A DNA stretch of 64,000 bases from JAENVU01 sp031422675 (GTDB lineage: Bacteria; Actinomycetota; Acidimicrobiia; IMCC26256; JAENVU01): contig JANPMG010000008.1 of the NCBI GenBank assembly GCA_031422675.1, forward strand, positions 1-64,000, written 5' to 3'. Positions 58,761 through 64,000 of the stretch are shown here, one piece after another. Each line of letters opens with the position of its first letter. The first letter of the stretch is position 1. The notes below the pieces were generated by a model that ran no database searches, was not told the origin of the DNA, and worked only from the letters and a program-made list of their open reading frames with translations. Made by a program: the position numbers and the translations under genes.

Positions 58761-60107
58761 GTGGGCGATTCGCTCGACACAATTTTCAAGGCCTATGACG
58801 TTCGCGGGATTTATCCGGACGAAATCGACGAGGGCATTGCCAAACGGATTGGCAACGCGTTCGTCCGGTTCACCGGTGCATCCACCGTGGTCGTCGGCCA
58901 CGACATGCGGCCGTCTTCGGTCCCGCTGAGCCACGCGTTCATCGAGGGCGCAACCCTGGCCGGCGCGGACGTCGTCAACGTCGGCCTGGCATCGACGGAC
59001 CTCGTCTACTTCGCGTCCGGCACCCTCGACGCGCCGGCGGCCATGTTCACCGCCAGCCACAACCCGGCCCAGTACAACGGGGTGAAGCTGTGTCGGGCGG
59101 GCGCCGCGCCGGTGGGGGAGTCCACCGGTCTGGTCCAGATCAAGGAAGCGGTTGCCTCTGGTCTGCTCGAGCGGGCCGAGGAGATCGGCCAGGTGCGCGA
59201 GCAGGACATGCTGAGCGACTTCGCGGACCACGTCCGATCCTTTGCGGACCGGAGCGTGTTGGCTCCGTTGAAGATCGTCGCCGACACCGCCAACGGGATG
59301 GGCGGGCTCGTGGTGCCGAAGGTCTTCGAGGGTCTGCCCTTCGAGTTGGATGTCCTCTTCGGTGAGCTCGACGGCACCTTCCCGAACCATCCCGCCGATC
59401 CCATCCAACTCGAGAACCTCGTCTCGCTGCGCGAGCGGGTGTTGGAGACCGGCGCGGACCTCGGACTCGCGTTCGACGGTGATGCCGATCGCGTCTTCCT
59501 CGTCGACAACGAAGGGGAGCCGGTCTCGGGCTCCACGACCACGGCGATCGTCGCCAAGACGATGCTGGCCCGCACCCCCGGCGGCACGGTGGTCCACAAC
59601 CTGATCTGCTCGAAGACGGTGCCCGAAGTCGTACGCGAGTGTGGCGGCGAACCGGTGCGGACCCGCGTCGGTCACTCGTTCATCAAGCAGGTGATGGCCG
59701 AAACCGACGCGATCTTCGGCGGAGAACACTCCGCGCACTACTACTTCCGCGACAACTGGCGGGCCGATTCCGGGTCGATCGCCGCAATGGTGGTGCTCGA
59801 AGCATTGTGCGCCGCGGGCGTGCCCCTCTCGGAACTGCGGCGGCCGTTCGAGCGGTACGCCGCGTCGGGAGAGATCAACACGAAGGTGGGAGATCCGCTC
59901 GCGGTCATCGAGGCGGTGGCCGCCCACTTCGTCGGTGCGACCCAAGATCGCCTCGACGGGCTCACTGTGGATCTCGGCGACTGGTGGTTCAACCTGCGTC
60001 CGAGCAACACCGAGCCGCTGCTGCGCCTCAACCTCGAAGCGGCCGACCGGGCCGCGTGCGATGCTCACACCGAGGAAGTCCTCACGCTCATCCGAGCCGA
60101 GTCCTAG
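58761..60107 (+). CDS. manB: Phosphomannomutase / phosphoglucomutase
   Basis: This 448-residue alpha-D-phosphohexomutase has phosphoserine Ser99 in TASHNP, Mg loop DGDADR near residue 238, sugar-binding GEHSAHYYFRD and phosphate-binding RPSNTEPLLRLN, with the start KAYDVRGIYPDEIDE. It interconverts mannose- or glucose-6-phosphate and the 1-phosphates, feeding nucleotide-sugar synthesis. GTG 58761 is 28 bases after the upstream gene. The Trm112 and isomerase genes follow. Confidence 0.93.
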   Translation: MGDSLDTIFKAYDVRGIYPDEIDEGIAKRIGNAFVRFTGASTVVVGHDMRPSSVPLSHAFIEGATLAGADVVNVGLASTDLVYFASGTLDAPAAMFTASHNPAQYNGVKLCRAGAAPVGESTGLVQIKEAVASGLLERAEEIGQVREQDMLSDFADHVRSFADRSVLAPLKIVADTANGMGGLVVPKVFEGLPFELDVLFGELDGTFPNHPADPIQLENLVSLRERVLETGADLGLAFDGDADRVFLVDNEGEPVSGSTTTAIVAKTMLARTPGGTVVHNLICSKTVPEVVRECGGEPVRTRVGHSFIKQVMAETDAIFGGEHSAHYYFRDNWRADSGSIAAMVVLEALCAAGVPLSELRRPFERYAASGEINTKVGDPLAVIEAVAAHFVGATQDRLDGLTVDLGDWWFNLRPSNTEPLLRLNLEAADRAACDAHTEEVLTLIRAES

Positions 60108-60116
60108 GAGAAGAAC

Positions 60117-60353
60117 GTGGCCCTCGACCCGCAGTTATTGGAAATCCTGGCGTGCCCCGACGACAAGGGGCCGCTGCTGTACTTCGAGTCGGAGCAGGCG
60201 CTGTACAACCCGCGCTTGAAGCGTCGGTACGCGATCCGGGACGACATCCCGATCATGCTCGTCGACGAGGCCGAGACGGTCACCGACGCGGAGCACGATC
60301 AACTCGTGGCCAAGGCCAGCGCAGAAGGCATCACCCCCACGTTCGAGGCGTGA
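60117..60353 (+). CDS. Trm112 family protein (UPF0434 type)
   Basis: A 78-residue protein with PQLLEILACPDDKGPLLYFE and RRYAIRDDIPIML. Only one Cys remains of the two CxxC pairs found in zinc-binding relatives, which is common in bacterial members. Eukaryotic and archaeal Trm112 activates methyltransferases; the bacterial role is uncertain. GTG 60117 has AGGAG about nine bases upstream, at the end of the phosphomannomutase gene. Actinobacteria often keep it between these two sugar-phosphate genes. Confidence 0.88.
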   Translation: MALDPQLLEILACPDDKGPLLYFESEQALYNPRLKRRYAIRDDIPIMLVDEAETVTDAEHDQLVAKASAEGITPTFEA

Positions 60354-60471
60354 AGCCGGCGAACGCACAGAACGCGACCCAAGTCCACCGAGGCGGAGCT
60401 TGCGGAGCCGAGCAGCTCGGGAGCGTCTCGACGCGCAACGAGCGGTTCGTCTGCAGAGCGGACGAGCAGAG
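60354..60471. other. Spacer with GAGC/GGAG-rich words
   Basis: These 118 bases hold no gene. They carry GGCGGAGCTTGCGGAGCCGA and GACGAGCAGAG words and the 12-base GTCTGCAGAGCG (60449-60460) also found in the atpA-atpG spacer, at a similar position before a downstream start codon. Confidence 0.5.
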
Positions 60472-61515
60472 ATGACTGATTCACTGGGCTTTCTCGACGC
60501 GGTCGCCGGGCTGCCGGAACAGTTGCGGGCCGCGCACGACGCGTGCGCCGTGGCGCTCACGGCCGATCGGCTTCCGCCCGCCGACGCCATCCGCAACATC
60601 GTCGTGATGGGGATGGGCGGTTCGGGCATCTCCGGTGACGTGCTCGCATCGGTGACGAACGGGACGCTGCCGGTACCGGTCACCGTCCTCAAGCAGTACC
60701 GGACGCCAGCCTTCGTCGGCCCGCACACCCTCGCGTTCGCAGTGTCCTACTCGGGCGGGACCGAGGAGACGTTGTCGATGACGGCCGGCGCGCTCGACGC
60801 CGGCGCGCAAGTGATCGCGGTGTCGAGCGGTGGCGAGCTGGCAGACCTCGTGGTCGGCCGCGGGGGCCTGCACGTCCCGTGCCCGCCCGGGTACATGCCG
60901 CGGGCGGCGCTCGGCGCGCTCGTCGCGCCGCTCTTCGTCTCGTTGTTCCGTATGGGGCTGCTGCCGGACGCGCACGCGTGGTTGGTGGGCGCGCAGGACC
61001 AGCTCGCCCGCCGCCGCGACGGGTGTGCGGTCGGCGTGCTCGGTGACCTGAACCCGGCGCGCCGGATCGCCCGCCAGATCGGGCGCACGATCCCGCTCGT
61101 CTATGGCGGCGGCGCGCTCGGCGCGGTGGCGGCGATGCGCTGGAAGGCGGACATCAATGAGAACGCCAAGGCGCCAGCGTTCTGGAACACCCATCCCGAA
61201 CTCGACCACAACGAGATCTGCGGATTCGGCCAACACGGTGATGTGACCCGCCAGATCGTGACGCTCGTCGAACTCCGTCACGGGTTCGAGCACGAACGGC
61301 TCGAACCGCGCTTCGCCGGGACGCGTGAGCAGATCGAGGAGTGCGTCGCCCAGGTGCTCGAGGTACGCGCCGAGGGCGACGGTCGACTCGCACAACTCCT
61401 GGATCTCATGTATCTCGGCGATTGGGTGAGCTGTTACCTGGCGCTGGAGAACGACGTGGACCCGGGCCCGATCCCGGCCATCACCGCACTGAAGGACCGG
61501 CTCGCCCGCACGTGA
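60472..61515 (+). CDS. Bifunctional phosphoglucose/phosphomannose isomerase (SIS)
   Basis: This 347-residue double-SIS protein has VVMGMGGSGISGDVL, SYSGGTEETLSM, PLVYGGGALGAVAAMRWKADINENAKAPAFWNTHPELDHNEICGF (catalytic Glu and His region) and a C-terminal LQ-like helix. It interconverts fructose-6-phosphate with glucose- or mannose-6-phosphate. ATG 60472 is the start, although the frame is open to 60400. With the mutase at 58761 and the nucleotidyltransferase at 42675 it completes a path to GDP-mannose. Confidence 0.9.
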   Translation: MTDSLGFLDAVAGLPEQLRAAHDACAVALTADRLPPADAIRNIVVMGMGGSGISGDVLASVTNGTLPVPVTVLKQYRTPAFVGPHTLAFAVSYSGGTEETLSMTAGALDAGAQVIAVSSGGELADLVVGRGGLHVPCPPGYMPRAALGALVAPLFVSLFRMGLLPDAHAWLVGAQDQLARRRDGCAVGVLGDLNPARRIARQIGRTIPLVYGGGALGAVAAMRWKADINENAKAPAFWNTHPELDHNEICGFGQHGDVTRQIVTLVELRHGFEHERLEPRFAGTREQIEECVAQVLEVRAEGDGRLAQLLDLMYLGDWVSCYLALENDVDPGPIPAITALKDRLART

Positions 61516-61650
61516 TCGGGGCGCCTCGGCCCGGCTCGCAGCTCAGCGCCCGCCGGTGGCACGAAGTGGGTTCGGCGCTGGCCGCAGCGGTGAACTGCTG
61601 ACGGCCGGCGTTTCCCGCATGGCGGGCCGTCGAGCTGCCAAGCTGGCCCG

Positions 61651-62097
61651 GTGATCGACCTGCCGTACGCCGGAGACCCGACCACCTTCACCACCGCAGG
61701 AGCCGCCCGCCGCGTCGACAAGCCGTGGGGGTGGGAGATCCACTGGACCCCGACCGACCGTCCGTACGTGGGGAAGCTCTTGCACGTCTGCGCGGGGAAG
61801 CGGCTGTCGTTGCAGCTGCACGACGAGAAGCTCGAGTCGTGGTTCCTGATGGCCGGCCGGGCGCAGGTGGTCTGGGACGACGGGACCGGCGAGATGGTCG
61901 AGACGGAGTTGCAGCCCGGCCTCGGCTATTCGTGTGCGGTCGGCCAACGGCACCGGCTGGTGGGCATCACCGACTGCGACATTCTCGAAGTCTCCACTCC
62001 CGAGTTGGGCACCACGTACCGCCTCGACGACGACTACGCGCGGCCCGACGAGACCGAGGACGTGCGCCTCGCTCCCGGCCGGGGCTGGGCCGGATAG
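61651..62097 (+). CDS. Cupin, type II mannose-6-phosphate isomerase-like
   Basis: This 148-residue single-domain cupin has DKPWGWEIHW, then KRLSLQLHDEKLESWFLMAGRAQVVW (metal-ligand region with His and Glu) and GYSCAVGQRHRLVGITDCDILEVSTPELG. The pattern resembles the isomerase domain of mannose-6-phosphate isomerase / GDP-mannose pyrophosphorylase proteins. GTG 61651 is preceded by CAAGCT six bases upstream, a weak -10. Its place after the SIS isomerase supports a sugar-phosphate role. Confidence 0.8.
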   Translation: MIDLPYAGDPTTFTTAGAARRVDKPWGWEIHWTPTDRPYVGKLLHVCAGKRLSLQLHDEKLESWFLMAGRAQVVWDDGTGEMVETELQPGLGYSCAVGQRHRLVGITDCDILEVSTPELGTTYRLDDDYARPDETEDVRLAPGRGWAG

Positions 62098-62303
62098 ACG
62101 ACCGGGCCTGGGGTCACACGCTCGGCCTGCCCCGAGCGCGGTCGAGGCGGCCGCAGTCCGGTGAGCTAACCTTTTCGTCTGGTCGGGCCCCCGTTGGGGC
62201 TGTCATCCGGTGATCCGGGCCGACTCTGGCTAACGGTCTCGTACGCATCGGATCTGACTCGTCGGATTCGACCCGGCGCGCCGTTCGAAGAGAAGGAACC
62301 CGA
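62098..62303 (+). promoter_or_regulatory. Leader region of ahcY
   Basis: 206 bases without a gene. TAACCT (62167-62172) is a possible -10, leaving a leader of about 125 bases with GGTCGGGCCCCCGTTGGGGC (62181-62200), which can fold on itself. AGAAGGAA lies at 62290-62297, seven bases... before the ATG region. I looked for the SAH and SAM riboswitch core sequences and did not find them. Confidence 0.4.
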
Positions 62304-63752
62304 ATGACTGCCACCGAAGCACGTCCGTCCACGAGCGATTTCAAGGTCGCCGATCTGACCCTCGCCGAGTTCGGCCGCAAGGAGATCGAACTCGCCGAGC
62401 ACGAGATGCCCGGCCTCATGTCGCTGCGGGAGCGCTACGGCGCCACCCAGCCGCTCGCCGGTGCCCGCATCACCGGGTCGCTGCACATGACGATCCAGAC
62501 CGCGGTCCTGATCGAGACCCTCACCGCCCTCGGCGCCGACGTGCGCTGGGCGTCCTGCAACATCTTCTCCACCCAGGACCACGCCGCCGCCGCCATCGCG
62601 GTCACCGGCGTGCCGGTGTTCGCCTGGAAGGGCGAGACGCTGGAGGAGTACTGGTGGTGCACCGAGCAGGCGCTCGCATGGCCCGACGCCGACGGCCCGA
62701 ACATGATTCTCGACGACGGTGGTGACGCCACCCTCCTCGTGCACAAGGGCGTGGAGTTTGAGAAGGCCGGTGCGGTCCCGGACCCGTCGACCGCGGACTC
62801 CGAGGAGTTCGAGATCGTGCTCGCCACGCTGGGCCGTGCGCTCGTCGAGGACCCGCAGCGGTTCACCAAGATGGCGGCTGGGATCCAGGGCGTCACCGAG
62901 GAGACCACCACCGGCGTGCACCGGCTATACCAGATGATGGAGGGCGGCAAGCTGCTGTTCCCCGCGATCAATGTGAACGACTCGGTCACGAAGAGCAAGT
63001 TCGACAACCTCTACGGCTGCCGCCACTCGCTCGTCGACGGCATCTGTCGCGCCACCGACGTCATGCTCGCGGGCAAGGTCGCAGTGGTGTGTGGGTACGG
63101 CGATGTCGGCAAGGGGAGTGCGCAGTCACTGCGCGGCCAGGGCGCGCGGGTCATCATCACCGAGATCGACCCGATCTGTGCGTTGCAGGCGGCGATGGAG
63201 GGCTACCAAGTCACCACCCTCGAGGACGTCATCGGCGAGGCCGATCTCGTGATTACCACCACGGGCAACGCGATGATCGTGACCGCAGATCAGATGGGGC
63301 GGCTGAAGCACAACGCGATCGTCGGCAACATCGGTCACTTCGACAACGAGATCGACATGGCCGGGCTCACCAAGACCCCGGGCATCGAGCGGATCAACAT
63401 CAAGCCCCAGGTCGACGAGTGGAAGTTCCCGGCGGCCGACGGTCGACCCGCGCACTCGATCATCATCCTGGCCGAGGGACGCCTCCTGAACCTCGGATGC
63501 GCGACCGGTCACCCGAGCTTCGTGATGTCGAACAGCTTCACGAACCAGGTGATGGCGCAGATGGAGATCTTCGGTCACCCGAACTTCTACGAGCGCAAGG
63601 TGTACACGTTGCCGAAGCACCTCGACGAGGAAGTGGCGCGGCTCCACCTCGACAAGCTGGGCGTCAAGCTCACCCGGCTCACCGACGAGCAGGCCGATTA
63701 CCTCGGCATCCCGGCCGACGGTCCGTACAAGCCGGAGCACTACCGCTACTGA
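62304..63752 (+). CDS. ahcY: Adenosylhomocysteinase
   Basis: This 482-residue NAD-dependent enzyme splits S-adenosyl-homocysteine into adenosine and homocysteine and keeps methylation running. It has SLHMTIQTAVLIETL, SCNIFSTQDHAAAAI, the substrate-binding NVNDSVTKSKFDN and the NAD loop CGYGDVGKGSAQSLRGQGA, and ends in the conserved GPYKPEHYRY. Length matches the long actinobacterial form with the ~40-residue insert. AGAAGGAA precedes the ATG. A hairpin shared with the convergent gene ends the transcript. Confidence 0.97.
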   Translation: MTATEARPSTSDFKVADLTLAEFGRKEIELAEHEMPGLMSLRERYGATQPLAGARITGSLHMTIQTAVLIETLTALGADVRWASCNIFSTQDHAAAAIAVTGVPVFAWKGETLEEYWWCTEQALAWPDADGPNMILDDGGDATLLVHKGVEFEKAGAVPDPSTADSEEFEIVLATLGRALVEDPQRFTKMAAGIQGVTEETTTGVHRLYQMMEGGKLLFPAINVNDSVTKSKFDNLYGCRHSLVDGICRATDVMLAGKVAVVCGYGDVGKGSAQSLRGQGARVIITEIDPICALQAAMEGYQVTTLEDVIGEADLVITTTGNAMIVTADQMGRLKHNAIVGNIGHFDNEIDMAGLTKTPGIERINIKPQVDEWKFPAADGRPAHSIIILAEGRLLNLGCATGHPSFVMSNSFTNQVMAQMEIFGHPNFYERKVYTLPKHLDEEVARLHLDKLGVKLTRLTDEQADYLGIPADGPYKPEHYRY

Positions 63753-63781
63753 CCGACCTCCGTCGGAGTTTCAGTGTGAAG

Positions 63782-63811
63782 GTTGGCCCGACCGATTCCG
63801 GTCGGGCCAAC
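63782..63811. terminator. Bidirectional hairpin between convergent genes
   Basis: Arms 63782-63794 and 63799-63811 pair perfectly over 13 bp with an ATTC loop. It lies between the stop of ahcY (63752) and the stop of the leftward gene (63824), so it could end both transcripts. No long T-run is present on either side. Confidence 0.65.
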
Positions 63812-63823
63812 GCTTCGTGGTCG

Positions 63824-64000
63824 CTATCGGTCGTCGTCCTGGATGGTCAGGGTGCCGGTGCCGCGACCGATGGACAGACCGCCGGTCGGCGCCGACAACG
63901 TGATCGTCGCCGTCTCGTCGTTCTCGACGATGACGTCCGGAAGCGCCTTGACGTCGATGATCTTGGACGTGCTGCCGACCAAGAACTTGATGGTCCGGGT
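63824..64000 (-). CDS. C-terminal end of a Calx-beta-repeat surface protein (partial)
   Basis: Too short for routine listing but clear when read on the minus strand: 58 residues running from the window edge to TAG at 63824-63826. It reads KFLVGSTSKIIDVKALPDVI, then ENDETATITLSAPTGG and ends GTGTLTIQDDDR. This matches the last strands of a Calx-beta domain (xxNDxTVxLxLSxPxG...GTATLTIxDDD). Such domains occur in tandem in large calcium-binding exported or adhesive proteins. The rest lies outside the window. Confidence 0.8.
   Translation of the reverse strand, partial: TRTIKFLVGSTSKIIDVKALPDVIVENDETATITLSAPTGGLSIGRGTGTLTIQDDDR

Noticed and set aside
62098..62303. SAH riboswitch upstream of ahcY
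   Set aside because: The conserved core of the known class was not found by eye; recorded only as an unexplained leader.

Overview
The window is about 64 kb of high-GC, densely coded bacterial chromosome. The gene content points to an actinobacterium, most likely of the Acidimicrobiia type. This placement is an inference from several markers: coenzyme F420 genes (cofD, cofE and a nitroreductase), a MurA with Asp at the catalytic Cys site, a mycobacterial-style LpdA lacking one redox cysteine, DUF3039 and DUF5719 proteins, LytR-CpsA-Psr and acyl-CoA carboxylase genes, and many GTG starts. No rRNA, tRNA, CRISPR array, prophage or transposase was seen.

Layout. 1-5700: F0F1 ATP synthase genes atpF(partial)-H-A-G-D-C. 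5700-7257: a 447-base non-coding stretch with GC palindromes and an 18-base tandem array, then a DUF222/HNH endonuclease gene that carries the same palindrome in frame. 7233-12541: glpX, a luciferase-like oxidoreductase, an SDR, a B12-type acyl-CoA mutase large subunit and a methyltransferase. 12622-15754: a leftward glycan-type cluster (GT4, methyltransferase, alpha/alpha-toroid protein). 15812-20065: S9 peptidase, alpha/beta hydrolase, DUF3039, class III cyclase, crotonase. 20083-27950: GNAT, a membrane protein with a channel-like pore motif, murA, NifU-like, MeaB GTPase, enoyl-CoA hydratase, SRPBCC, galT, lpdA. 27951-36802: a membrane protein between two copies of a 53-base hairpin repeat, PhzF, acyl-CoA carboxylase alpha, birA, a degenerate M48-like protein, pabC/pabB, LCP.

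36886-44620 is one rightward sugar-nucleotide and glycosyltransferase operon: 4,6-dehydratase, UDP-glucose dehydrogenase, UDP-xylose synthase, two GT2 enzymes, an unknown His-rich exoprotein, a nucleotidyltransferase and an epimerase. 44617-46870 holds the F420 genes. 47030-55606: a phasin-like protein, a large GT2 membrane protein with a DUF5719 partner, a thioredoxin-like protein, ftsH and a CPBP protease. 55690-63752: a TCATCC repeat array, a small zinc ribbon, a PTPS-related membrane protein, phosphomannomutase, Trm112, phosphoglucose/phosphomannose isomerase, a cupin and ahcY. The right edge has the end of a leftward Calx-beta protein.

Common thread. GalT, the epimerase, phosphomannomutase, the isomerase, the nucleotidyltransferase and the UDP-glucose to UDP-xylose route supply activated sugars to at least four glycosyltransferases, and an LCP protein could attach the product to the wall. 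MurA adds wall-precursor synthesis. The carboxylase, BirA, mutase, MeaB and crotonases form an acyl-CoA theme. At least 17 genes that begin a transcription unit have a TANNNT hexamer only 6-10 bases before the start codon and no clear Shine-Dalgarno, which suggests widespread leaderless transcription. Genes inside operons mostly overlap by 1-8 bases.
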